From contig NZ_JAIQZM010000008.1 of NCBI RefSeq assembly GCF_023333595.1, positions 100,370-164,369 of the forward strand: 64,000 nucleotides of DNA, read 5' to 3'. Both the position numbers and the translations under genes were made by a program. Shown here piece by piece: positions 27,666-35,825 of the stretch. This DNA comes from Argonema galeatum A003/A1. GTDB taxonomy: Bacteria > Cyanobacteriota > Cyanobacteriia > Cyanobacteriales > Aerosakkonemataceae. Positions within the stretch are counted from its first letter, which is position 1; each line of letters starts with the position of its first letter. The notes below the pieces were generated by a model. That model made no database searches. It saw only the letters and a list, made by a program, of their open reading frames with translations, and was not told the DNA's origin.

Positions 27666-28301
27666 ATGAAAATCAAACACTTTACTCTTGCTACTGCGTT
27701 TGTCGCATCCCTAGTCGGTGCTTCTGCAATAACCTTAGCCCAAATGTCAGTTCAAACCGACGAAAGTTCTGTCGAGATAAATAATAACGGAGTTTCCGTT
27801 CAAAGGGGCGATCGGAGCGTCAACATCAGAGACAGCAACGACTGGGATAGTCCCACCAGACAACCCAGAACTCCTCGCACTAACTCATCTCAACCTCAAC
27901 AACCTCAGCAAACCACAATCCAGCGCCAGCGCACGCCGTATTCGGGGCGATCGAATGGAGAAATAACCACCACCCAGAGTCAGGAATCAACCATTAATAT
28001 TAGCTCGGCTAATCTCAGACGACCGTACACTCTCAGAGTCAGCACCGCTACCGCAGGCGCTCGGTTAAACGGAGAAGTTAGGCTAAATGGTGCAGTTGTA
28101 CAAAGACTGAGAAATAACCGAACCGAGATTAACCTTTCACCCCGTCTTTCCAGGGGAAGCAATACTATTGAGATTTCTGGTACTTACAGACCAGCAAGCA
28201 GCTCGGTTCGGATCGAATTTGTAGGCTCCAACACCAGAATTTCCCAGCAAAATCAAGGTAGCGGTAGTCTGAATCAAACCCTGACAGTGAATGTTAATTA
28301 G
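27666..28301 (+). CDS. Exported protein with C-terminal beta domain (cluster gene 4)
   Basis: This encodes 211 residues. A signal peptide at about 1-25 (ASAITLAQ) is followed by a beta-like N-terminal stretch (SSVEINNNGVSVQRGDRSVN), a Pro/Gln/Thr linker at about 60-105 and a C-terminal ~100-residue domain (PYTLRVSTATAGARLNGEVRL, INLSPRLSRGSNTIEISGTY) that reads as a beta sandwich. The mature part lacks Cys. The N-terminal stretch resembles cluster gene 2. Family not recognised. It is the last gene before a hairpin at 28327-28370. Confidence 0.75.
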   Translation: MKIKHFTLATAFVASLVGASAITLAQMSVQTDESSVEINNNGVSVQRGDRSVNIRDSNDWDSPTRQPRTPRTNSSQPQQPQQTTIQRQRTPYSGRSNGEITTTQSQESTINISSANLRRPYTLRVSTATAGARLNGEVRLNGAVVQRLRNNRTEINLSPRLSRGSNTIEISGTYRPASSSVRIEFVGSNTRISQQNQGSGSLNQTLTVNVN

Positions 28302-28326
28302 CACGCGGATGCCGTTCGTTCAAAAG

Positions 28327-28370
28327 AATAGCAGGTTGGCTTGACCTAGCGCGAAAGCCAACTTGCTATT
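28327..28370 (+). terminator. 16-bp-stem hairpin after cluster gene 4
   Basis: AATAGCAGGTTGGCTT pairs with AAGCCAACTTGCTATT (one G-U) around a 12-nt loop. The following atcttctattt is only a weak U-tract, so it may reduce rather than stop transcription into gene 5. Confidence 0.6.
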
Positions 28371-28411
28371 ATCTTCTATTTCAGAAATAGCTCGTGTGGG
28401 AGGAGTAGATC

Positions 28412-28957
28412 ATGTTGAAAAAATTCTCGGCGATACTTGTTTATACATATTGTGCAATTTTAGGTTTAGAAATTGCATTCGCTAAACCAACTCGCGCTCA
28501 ACAAACACTTACACAACCGCAAACAACTACACCGGGAATAGGAGATAACTCAAATAACAACCTCCTCAATGCTTCGCCAAATCAAAACAACAACAATAAT
28601 AACTTCTCAAATAACTTCCCAGAATACCCCGATCGACTTATTTATCCCTTAAATGTTCCTATAGACACCCCGGTTAATACAGAAAATGATTGGGGACTCA
28701 ATCTTTCAGTCGGAGTTAACACTCTCGATAGTTCTAACTTAACAGTTTACATGGGCATAATTTTTCAACCCGGACGCACCAACTCCCACAACGTTAGAAT
28801 GGAACACATTCGTAAAGAAACGCAACTCCTGGAAGCTCAAAGGCAAGTTTCGGAAGCTCAACTCAGACTGATTCAGAAACAAATAGAAGAAGCCGAAATG
28901 CGTTTGCAGCGAGTGCAACAATCTCCGCCAGATCGATCGTCAAATCCCCAGCAATAG
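28412..28957 (+). CDS. Exported protein with Asn-rich linker and coiled coil (cluster gene 5)
   Basis: This encodes 181 residues from ATG 28412 (GGGAGGAG about 8-10 nt upstream). The signal peptide runs to about residue 29 (KPTRA-QQ). An Asn/Gln-rich segment (SPNQNNNNNNFSNNFPEY) follows, then beta-type sequence (WGLNLSVGVNTLDSSNLTVYMG) and a C-terminal helix predicted as coiled coil (ETQLLEAQRQVSEAQLRLIQ). The beta stretch could be one hairpin of an outer-membrane or surface sheet. Not a family I recognise. Confidence 0.74.
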   Translation: MLKKFSAILVYTYCAILGLEIAFAKPTRAQQTLTQPQTTTPGIGDNSNNNLLNASPNQNNNNNNFSNNFPEYPDRLIYPLNVPIDTPVNTENDWGLNLSVGVNTLDSSNLTVYMGIIFQPGRTNSHNVRMEHIRKETQLLEAQRQVSEAQLRLIQKQIEEAEMRLQRVQQSPPDRSSNPQQ

Positions 28958-29008
28958 TTCGCGATAACTGACTTTACAGCGCCTTGCGAGTGGGTGAGGT
29001 ATAGCTAG

Positions 29009-29098
29009 AAGTAGGTGGGTATAATTAAACCTAAAACTGCCAGGCCCTTAGAAACCCGGTTTCTTGGAGAAACCGGGTTTCTGGGAGTTCAGTTTATT
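29009..29098. mobile_element. Mini-element family A, copy 2 (inverted orientation)
   Basis: It reads gaagtaggtgggtataattaaac at the left, the AGAAACCCGGTTTCT / GAAACCGGGTTTCT core, and gttcagtttattta at the right where the terminal repeat is decayed. Same family as 13691, 35623 and 44095. Confidence 0.65.
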
Positions 29099-29155
29099 TA
29101 CAGCGGCTTGCAGCCGCGTGAAGTACAGTGAAATCAGTTCTTTGATAGCGCGTTC

Positions 29156-29221
29156 GTAGGGGCGGGTTTTGCCATTATTCTTGTCTGAAAACCAGAAATT
29201 ATCTGCCAAACCCGCCCCTAC
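29156..29221. repeat. 66-bp palindrome family D, copy 1
   Basis: GTAGGGGCGGGTTTTG and CAAACCCGCCCCTAC are inverted arms around a ~35-bp AT-rich centre. Other copies are at 30619-30745 (two fused) and 46191-46257. Confidence 0.7.
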
Positions 29222-29337
29222 AGGTTGCCTGTACCTCACCCACTCGCAAGCTGCTATACGTCCACCTACTTATCTGCCAAACCCGCGCCTACGCTATGAA
29301 GAAAATCATTTTATTGTACCATCAGCCGCTGCCGCTG

Positions 29338-29401
29338 TAAGAGCGCTAAAGCGCAACAACGTACCTGGATAAGAGCGCTAAAGCGCAACAACGTACCTGG
29401 A
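29338..29401. repeat. Two tandem 32-bp units (taagagcgctaaagcgc...)
   Basis: The two units 29338-29369 and 29370-29401 are identical over at least 31 bases and each contains the hairpin gcgctaaagcgc. A single unit is present in the parental segment at about 30791-30815, so the array grew after the duplication. Confidence 0.75.
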
Positions 29402-29404
29402 ACA

Positions 29405-29580
29405 TAAAAAAGCCTCTCGTTTTTGTGATTAGAGAGGCTTGGATCTGAGGTTAGCGGAGAAATCTGTTATATTTTATGTGGCTACAGCGATCGCACCAGC
29501 AACTGCTGAAGCTATGGCAGAAGTAAGCGCCGTACCAAAGAGCCACCAAGCTGCTGTTTCTGCTGCTTTGCGAGTTTCTT
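29405..29580 (-). pseudogene. Duplicated 3' end and terminator of the 1047-residue repeat protein gene
   Basis: This segment matches 30856-31031 nearly base for base. It carries the terminator hairpin (AAGCCTCTC...GAGAGGCTT), the downstream spacer and the last 35 codons (stop at 29474-29476) of the large membrane protein. The similarity continues left through 29284 against 30742. It ends abruptly at 29580, where a hicB fragment begins. Non-functional scar. Confidence 0.85.
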
Positions 29581-29690
29581 AAGCTTTAGAGGAATTGAAA
29601 GAAGCTTGGGAATTGGTGAAAGAAGATTATCAAGAAAAGGGCAAAGAAATTCCCATTGCACCTGCGCGTAAAAAAATCTATTCTGCTTGA
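29581..29690 (+). pseudogene. Truncated hicB 3' fragment
   Basis: This corresponds to about 36 codons of the hicB gene at 25014-25247 (region 25138-25247), with the same reading frame and stop TGA at 29688-29690. The hicA gene and hicB 5' part are absent. The sequence after it (gagctagaaacccagtttctg) is a decayed version of the hicAB terminator. Confidence 0.85.
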
Positions 29691-29743
29691 TAAGGCGATT
29701 GAGCTAGAAACCCAGTTTCTGTCGAATTTCTATCATCAATCGC

Positions 29744-30481
29744 CTACAATTGTTCTGGGTCAATCCCCTTTTCTCGTAACAGCGCTATTAAAGCTTGATA
29801 TCGCTGTCTCTCCTCTTCCAGTTGTTCGATCGCATCCTCAGCGCGTTGTCGTTCTTCCTCAGCGCGTTGTCGTTCTTCCTCAGCGCGTTGGCGTTCCTGT
29901 TCCCTCAATCCATCGAGTTCAATAGAGGTAAGAAATCGCTGTCCATCGGGACGGTAAATTTCTAGAGTATCAGATGTAAGTTCAAATTTTATCCCCAATC
30001 GCGGACTGATCCAACCATTGATATCCTCAATCTCTTCTAATCGATTTTCAGAACGTATCAAACCAGTCAATTCCACTTCATCTGGATCGTAGATATAATA
30101 TTCCTCAACTCCATATTGTTGATAAACGAGGAGTTTTTTGGTCATCTCTTTGAGTCGATTTCCTGGCGATAAAATTTCAAACACTACCTGGGGAGAGATG
30201 TTATTTTCCTCCCATTGTTTGTAGGAACCTCTGTCTCCTTTTGGTCTGCCAAAAACAACCATTGCATCAGGTGCTATGCGGGTTTTGTTGTCGCCTTCAA
30301 CTGGATACCAAAGCAGATCGCCTGCAACAAATACATCTGGGTTATTGGCAAATAAGATTTCTAGGTTTTCTTTGATAATAACAATCCATCGAAATTGTTT
30401 GGTATTATCTGACATTGGTTGACCGTCGCTGTCGGGGTAGATGACTGTTGGTTTGGTTTCAGTTGGTAGTTGTTGGATCAT
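29744..30481 (-). CDS. Uma2 family protein, duplicate of 24017-24733 with an extra heptad
   Basis: This 245-residue protein is about 95% identical by eye to 24017-24733. The core segments (APDAMVVFGRPKGDRGSY, QVVFEILSPGNRLKEM, QQYGVEEYYIYDPD) are kept. The C-terminal coiled coil has one more RQRAEEE heptad than its parent, matching one extra 21-bp unit in the DNA. The frame is intact, so it is probably still expressed. It belongs to the chimeric duplicated segment 29284-30481. Confidence 0.88.
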   Translation of the reverse strand: MIQQLPTETKPTVIYPDSDGQPMSDNTKQFRWIVIIKENLEILFANNPDVFVAGDLLWYPVEGDNKTRIAPDAMVVFGRPKGDRGSYKQWEENNISPQVVFEILSPGNRLKEMTKKLLVYQQYGVEEYYIYDPDEVELTGLIRSENRLEEIEDINGWISPRLGIKFELTSDTLEIYRPDGQRFLTSIELDGLREQERQRAEEERQRAEEERQRAEDAIEQLEEERQRYQALIALLREKGIDPEQL

Positions 30482-30618
30482 ATCGGTAATTTTAATCTTA
30501 TTTTTATTTTAGTGGATAAGGGAAAGGGCGATCGCTTTCTTGGGTACGTTGTTGCGATGCCGCGCTCTTATCCCAGTTGTAATACAGCGGCTTGCGAGTG
30601 GGTAGGTACTGGTAAATT

Positions 30619-30745
30619 GTAGGGGTGGGTTTTGCCCGGATTCTTGTGGGTTAGCCACAAATTATCTGCCAAATTTGTTGTAAGGGCGGGTTTTGTGATG
30701 ATTCTTGTGGGTTAGCCACAAATTATTTGCCAAACCCGCCCCTAC
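30619..30745. repeat. Palindrome family D, two fused copies
   Basis: gtaggggtgggttttg and a second gggcgggttttg each lead into ttcttgtgggttagccacaaatta, and the unit closes with caaacccgcccctac. The internal 25-bp piece is duplicated. It is non-coding and lies between the Uma2 copy and the large repeat protein gene. Confidence 0.65.
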
Positions 30746-30854
30746 GCTATGAAGAAAATCATTTTATTGTAGCTCACGCGGCTGCCGCTGTAAGAGCGCT
30801 AAAGCGCAACAACATACCAAGAAAGCAAGTAACTAGCAACTTGAATTACTATAA

Positions 30855-30891
30855 ATAAAAAAGCCTCTCGTTTTTGTGATTAGAGAGGCTT
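30855..30891 (-). terminator. Rho-independent terminator of the 1047-residue protein gene
   Basis: AAGCCTCTC (30861-30869) pairs with GAGAGGCTT (30883-30891), and read on the minus strand the stem is followed by a run of T (gcttttttattt). It lies 34 bp beyond the stop codon. The whole unit is copied at about 29412-29440. Confidence 0.85.
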
Positions 30892-30924
30892 GGATCTGAG
30901 GTTAGCGGAGAAATCTGTTACATT

Positions 30925-33900
30925 TTATGTGGCTACAGCGATCGCACCAGCAAGTGCCGAAGCTATGGCAGAAGTAAGCGCTGTACCAAAGAGCCACCAA
31001 GCTGCTATTTCTGCTGCTTTGCGAGTTTCTTCGGCTTGTTTGGTTGCTTGTCGCTTCACATCTTCCATGCGTCGTTGCGCTTCCTGCTGGATGCGTTCTG
31101 CACGTTGCAGTACAGTATTGCGTGCGACTTCAATTTGGTCGATCAGTCGGTTGGCGTCAGCTTCTGAGATGTCTTCGCGGGAACTGATAATCGCCACAAG
31201 GGTGTCGCGGTTGAATTGACCGAGGCGATATCGGAGGGAATCAAACCCAGCTTGCGGGTCATCAAACAACTGGCGGACATCGCGCTTGATGCCATCGTAG
31301 TTAAGTTCGGGCCGATCGAGGGAGTTGAGGTAGTTGCGGATTTGGGCAAAAATGCCGTCTACAGCATCTTGGATACCGCGCTGGATGCTCCGCACTTGCT
31401 CGACGAACTGGTCGCGGACGGCGAGGACTCGATCTACAGTCTGAGCGGCTTCTTCTTCAGAAATATCTGAGCGCTGGGATAGCAGTGATATTAATGTATC
31501 GCGGTCTATGCGAGAGAGGCGATCGCCCAAACTCTCCATGCCCGTGCGGGGGTCATTCAGCACGAGAGACAAATCGCGCTTAATGCCTTCTGGATTGAGA
31601 GCGTCCTTGCCAGTGTTACGCAGATAATCTTCCAAAGTAGTTTGGAAATCCCGCACAGTAGCTTGAGTCCTTTGAGCAAAACGGCGAGGCGCTTTCACGA
31701 TGCTGCGAATCGTATCTTGCACCTGATCGATAACTTGATTAACTTGCTCCTCACTCAAGTCTTTGCGTTGACTGAGCAGTTTCACCAGGGTGTCCCGATC
31801 GACTTGAGACAGCCGACCGCGTATCGCCAATGCGCCTTCTTTGGGGTTATCGAAAAGTCTAACCAAATCCCGCTTGATGCCTTCGGGATTCAGTTCTTCC
31901 TTGCCTGTGTTACGCAGGTAATCGGTAATAGCGGTTGTAGCTCGATCGTACTGTTCCTTAGTTTTATCCACCACAGCTTGCGGTGCATGGACAACGTTAG
32001 TCCAAGCGCTTTGGACTTGATCGATGACTTGATTGACTTGTTCCTCGTTCAGGTCTTGGCGCTGACTGAGCAGTTTAACCAGCGTATCGCGATCGAAGCG
32101 AGACAGCCGCGAGCGAATCAGGTGCATTCCCGCCGTGGGGTTATCCAGCAGGGTGCTGATATCCCGCTTGATGCCTTCGGGATTGAGTTCTTGCTTGCCA
32201 GTGTTACGCAAGTAAGACTCTAAATTCAACCACAGCGCTTCTACTTCAGCTTTGGCTCGGTCTTGGAGTCCTTTAGCTTCGGTAAGGATACGATCGCGGT
32301 TTTCTTCCAGATTGCCAACTATTCTATCTGCTTCCTCCGCAGTGATGTCTTGACGCTGACTGAGGAGTTGCACCAAGGTGTTGCGGTCAAATTGGGAGAT
32401 GCGATCGCGCAATTCTTCATATCCAGTATCTGCATCTGACAACAGAGCTTTGAAATCGCCCTTAATGCTTTCTGGATTCAGGTCTTCTTTTCTCGTGTCG
32501 CGCAGGTAATTTTCTACTCGCGTGCGAAGATCCTGCGATTTTTCTTCCTTCTCCCTATATTGAACCGCGTTTAAAACATCCAGCCGAATTTCTTCTAGTT
32601 GGTCGGCAATTTCGTTGATTTTATCTTGGGTAAGGAGACCCCGCGACTGAAGCAAATCCGCGAAATTCGATCGCTTTAGTTGCTCCAACTGTCGGCTAAC
32701 AGTTACCGGGTCTGCTTCCGGGTCGTAGATTACCTGTTTGAATTCTTGCTTAATCGTTTCCCGGTTCAAGTGCCAGGGATAAGTATTCAGCAGATAATTT
32801 TCCACATCCAGCCGAATGGTATTGGGAGTACCCGGTAACGCTGGTATTTTATCGGACACCTGAGCCGTGAGTTTATCTGTTCCAGATGCCAATTGCTCTC
32901 TAAACTGTTGCAGCCGATTCAGGATACTGTGAACATCGAGATCCGAAAGATCGGCTCTTCCCATAACTACGCCCGTAATTGCGGTCATAGCCATCTGCCG
33001 TGCTTGATCCATCAAACCGGGAGTTTTCTCTGTTTGATCTTGAGTTACCTGACGCGACGAGCGCATTTCTGCAATCAGCTGGTCGAGTTTAGTATTTAAC
33101 TCAGGCGACTTCAATTCCTTGGCTTGTGCAGACTTGAGATAGTTGAGCAATTCGCCCATCACGTCGCCCTGCGGCCCCTTGCTGGTGACTTGCTTCCAGG
33201 CGTCTTCCAGCTGGTCTGCGATCCGATTTACATCGCGTTTGGAGATATTGGTGTTGCTGCTCACCAAGTCCAAAAATGTCTGACGATTGATGTTGCGGAG
33301 GTTATCGGGTGCGATCGCTTTGAGTTCGGAGTTATTCAGCAGCTTTTCAAATTCCCGGCGTACCCCTTGCACATCTAACTCTGGCGGACGCAGGCTCTCC
33401 AAATAATCCTCAAGAGTTTCCCGCATACTCGTAGGATCGATCGCGGAACCGAGTTGCCGACCCACTGCGGCGGCAGCAGCTTCGGCAGTGGCAACCACCT
33501 GACTGTTAACAGCTTTAGCGCCCAAAGCGGCGGTTGCCGTTCCCAAAATCGCTTGAAAGCCGGAAGTTGCCGTATTTACAACCGAACCGATCAGGGAACC
33601 CACCGTCGTCGAACTCACCCAAACCAGTAGGGAGAAGTACGCCCCCCAGATCACCAAACCCAGAATAGCACCCAAACCCATATCAACAGGGCTCAGGAGG
33701 CTTAGATTCACTGCTAGAAAGCAGGCAAAGAATAAGGCTATAGTGACGGTGACTAGAGTCCAAATCCCGACTGCCTTGCCAATTTTACGAATCGTGCCAC
33801 CGAAGCTACCGCTCTCATCATCGTCATTATTATCATCCGAGCTGTGTCCCATGTATGAAATACCGGCAGCTACGGAGAGGTTTGTTAACAGCAGTTGGAA

Positions 33901-34068
33901 GGCAAAAGCCAGCACTACCCCAGCAATCAAAACCACAAAAAATTGCGGCCCCGAAAAGAGACCTGCTGCCTGTGCTGGCGTGGTAACGGTGCGATCGTCT
34001 GGAGTCATCTGGGCTATCGAGAATGGCAGGCTGTACCATCCCAGCATTTCTCCCGCAATATGAAACAT
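30925..34068 (-). CDS. Large membrane protein with seven ~98-residue helical repeats
   Basis: This 1047-residue protein has membrane segments at about 40-62, 98-122 and 130-155, and a last one at about 1018-1040 (WWLFGTALTSAIASALAGA). Between them are seven related units starting near residues 214, 414, 514, 613, 711, 809 and 906. The consensus is ..YLRNTGKEELNPEGIKRD.., then DRDTLVKLLSQRxDLSEEQ and VNQVIDQV, followed by a charged coiled-coil linker. Units 3-5 are most alike. Databases tend to label such proteins as hypothetical; I know no function. The repeats look like paired two-helix modules and could form a long rod anchored in a membrane at both ends. A terminator follows. Confidence 0.85.
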   Translation of the reverse strand: MFHIAGEMLGWYSLPFSIAQMTPDDRTVTTPAQAAGLFSGPQFFVVLIAGVVLAFAFQLLLTNLSVAAGISYMGHSSDDNNDDDESGSFGGTIRKIGKAVGIWTLVTVTIALFFACFLAVNLSLLSPVDMGLGAILGLVIWGAYFSLLVWVSSTTVGSLIGSVVNTATSGFQAILGTATAALGAKAVNSQVVATAEAAAAAVGRQLGSAIDPTSMRETLEDYLESLRPPELDVQGVRREFEKLLNNSELKAIAPDNLRNINRQTFLDLVSSNTNISKRDVNRIADQLEDAWKQVTSKGPQGDVMGELLNYLKSAQAKELKSPELNTKLDQLIAEMRSSRQVTQDQTEKTPGLMDQARQMAMTAITGVVMGRADLSDLDVHSILNRLQQFREQLASGTDKLTAQVSDKIPALPGTPNTIRLDVENYLLNTYPWHLNRETIKQEFKQVIYDPEADPVTVSRQLEQLKRSNFADLLQSRGLLTQDKINEIADQLEEIRLDVLNAVQYREKEEKSQDLRTRVENYLRDTRKEDLNPESIKGDFKALLSDADTGYEELRDRISQFDRNTLVQLLSQRQDITAEEADRIVGNLEENRDRILTEAKGLQDRAKAEVEALWLNLESYLRNTGKQELNPEGIKRDISTLLDNPTAGMHLIRSRLSRFDRDTLVKLLSQRQDLNEEQVNQVIDQVQSAWTNVVHAPQAVVDKTKEQYDRATTAITDYLRNTGKEELNPEGIKRDLVRLFDNPKEGALAIRGRLSQVDRDTLVKLLSQRKDLSEEQVNQVIDQVQDTIRSIVKAPRRFAQRTQATVRDFQTTLEDYLRNTGKDALNPEGIKRDLSLVLNDPRTGMESLGDRLSRIDRDTLISLLSQRSDISEEEAAQTVDRVLAVRDQFVEQVRSIQRGIQDAVDGIFAQIRNYLNSLDRPELNYDGIKRDVRQLFDDPQAGFDSLRYRLGQFNRDTLVAIISSREDISEADANRLIDQIEVARNTVLQRAERIQQEAQRRMEDVKRQATKQAEETRKAAEIAAWWLFGTALTSAIASALAGAIAVAT

Positions 34069-34738
34069 AGTATTTCCCTCATCCCTTCTTATTTGCCAGC
34101 CGAGATAATCAGATTATGCGAGTATAAACTCTATATTTCGGCAAAACTAACGTCCTCTGGCTTAGAATCGCCGGATCTGAGACTCTTTTACATCCCTCCA
34201 AGGTCTGAAATCTATATCTGACGCTGGATAGGGAGAATGGGGGGCGCGATCGCACTCCCCATTCTCAAGTGAACTAGGTAATTTGTAAAGCTAATATTGA
34301 CTGCATTGCCAACATTCCTCTTCACTGAGTTATACTCAGCACGGTCACAGAACGAGCTTTTTTAACCCAGCAGTAGGGGCGAAGCATGACCGTATTAATT
34401 TGTTGGTTGAACCCAAAGATATTTACCGCAATGCTAATGCCTACGGCACGCACTCGCGTTCGCCCCTACAAATCAAAAATAACAGTTTGTGCCCGTGCGG
34501 AGTATATATACTGTCCGGTTGCATCGTTAGTACATGAGTGATATCGTGAAATTCTCTGTTGTCATCGTTGGTTAAAATTTTACCGCAGATGTAGACAGAT
34601 ACACGCAGATTAACGCAGATAAGAATAAGAACACGCGCTATTCCTCAAATAGACAACGTGCTTGCCATAAAATACTATCTGCTTGCTCGAAGGAATTATT
34701 TCGGGAGAATGTTGTTTCTATGGAGTAAGGTTATTAAT
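34069..34738. other. Intergenic region with two palindromes
   Basis: 34233-34266 is a GAGAATGGGG / CCCCATTCTC hairpin. 34373-34469 is a larger inverted repeat with 11-bp perfect arms GTAGGGGCGAA. A reversed ATCTGCG-type repeat lies at about 34565-34620. The region also holds the promoter of the large repeat protein, which I could not define. No gene is supported. Confidence 0.55.
34373..34469. repeat. 97-bp inverted-repeat element (GTAGGGGCGAA arms)
   Basis: The arms 34373-34383 and 34459-34469 are perfect inverted copies around a 75-bp unique centre. The arm wording resembles family D (GTAGGGGCGGG) but the centre differs. Confidence 0.6.
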
Positions 34739-35578
34739 CTACTCGTCTTGGGTAAAATACCGATCCAGGAAATTCAGAGCGCGATCGCGTAGTTCATAAT
34801 ACTCTTTGGAGTTTCGCATAGCGGCCCGATCGCGCGGATGCTCAAAAGGCACCTCCAAAATCTCTCCTATTGTAGCGGCAGGGCCATTAGTCATCAGCAC
34901 TATTCTATCTGACATATAAATCGCTTCGTCCACATCGTGGGTAATCATCATCACAGCTTGCTTGTGACTTTCCCAAATATCAAGTACCTGTCGCTGCAAT
35001 TTACCGCGAGTCAGTGCATCGAGCGCCCCAAAAGGTTCATCCATCAACAACATTTTCGGTCGAATTGCTAAGGCTCTAGCAATGCCAACTCGCTGTTTCA
35101 TACCGCCAGAAATTTCATCGGGATACTTATCAGCCGCCGCATTTAAATTTACCATTGCCAGGTGTTCGTTAACAATGCCAATCTTTTCGGCACGGCTAGT
35201 ATTTTCTAGCACTTCATCCACAGCCAGCCGAATATTTTCGCGCACGGTTAACCACGGTAGCAGCCCATAATGTTGAAATACCATCATGCGATCGCTCCCT
35301 GGTTTGCGAACTTCTCTTCCATCCAGCCAAACCCCTCCAGAAGTCGGTTTTTCCAAACCAGCCACAATTTTGAGCAAGGTTGATTTACCGCAGCCGGAGT
35401 GACCGATGACAGAAATATATTCATCTTCACCGACAGTAAGATCGATACCATTGAGAACGACAAACTCACCCCCATCAGCAGTGCGGTAAGACTTGACTAT
35501 ATTGCTAATTTCCAGAAATCCAGGGCGACGGATAGAATGTTGATCGGCATTGCTTGACACAGAAGTGTATTTAGTCAT
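34739..35578 (-). CDS. Nitrate/cyanate/bicarbonate-type ABC transporter ATP-binding protein
   Basis: This 279-residue ATPase is of the NrtD/CynD/SsuB group. Walker A is GHSGCGKST at about 57-65, the Q-loop FQHYGLLPW, the signature SGGMKQRVGIARAL and Walker B MLLMDEPFGALDALT, then the H-loop ITHDVDEA. It energises the permease at 37420-38268 and uses the binding protein at 35822-37252, both upstream on the same strand. A mini-element separates it from the binding-protein gene. The substrate is not decidable from sequence. Confidence 0.88.
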   Translation of the reverse strand: MTKYTSVSSNADQHSIRRPGFLEISNIVKSYRTADGGEFVVLNGIDLTVGEDEYISVIGHSGCGKSTLLKIVAGLEKPTSGGVWLDGREVRKPGSDRMMVFQHYGLLPWLTVRENIRLAVDEVLENTSRAEKIGIVNEHLAMVNLNAAADKYPDEISGGMKQRVGIARALAIRPKMLLMDEPFGALDALTRGKLQRQVLDIWESHKQAVMMITHDVDEAIYMSDRIVLMTNGPAATIGEILEVPFEHPRDRAAMRNSKEYYELRDRALNFLDRYFTQDE

Positions 35579-35622
35579 TTTATACTCCTAGAATGGTTTT
35601 GAGTTAGTAGACAAAAAAGTTA

Positions 35623-35825
35623 TTAAGTAGGTGGGCGTAAATAAACTTAATTCCCAGAAACCGGGTTTCTCCAAGAAACCGGGTTTCTCCAAGAAACCTC
35701 TCCCAGAAACCTCTCCCAGAAACCTCTCCCAGAAACCGGGTTTCTCCAAGAAACCGGGTTTCTCCAAGAAACCGGGTTTCTAAGGTGCCTGGCAGTTTTA
35801 CGTTTAATTATGCCCACCTACTTAA
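35623..35825. mobile_element. Mini-element family A, copy 3 (intact ends, expanded core)
   Basis: This 203-bp element has perfect 14-bp ends TTAAGTAGGTGGGC (35623-35636) and the inverse (35812-35825). The interior is an array of GGGTTTCTCCAAGAAACC and CTCCCAGAAACCT units, longer than in other copies. The right end overlaps the last codon of the binding-protein gene: the stop TAA (35822-35824) lies within the element's terminal repeat. Confidence 0.85.

Larger units (their letters stand above)
28976..29257. repeat. Nested palindromic repeat island
   Basis: Outer inverted arms are ACAGCGCCTTGCGAGTGGGTGAGGTA (28976-29001) and its diverged inverse ending at 29257. Inside lie a family A element (29009-29098) and a 66-bp GTAGGGGCGGGTTTTG palindrome (29156-29221, family D). 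A third piece of the outer arm, aatacagcggcttgcgagtgggta, recurs at about 30580-30604. I read this as successive insertion of elements into each other. No gene. Confidence 0.65.
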
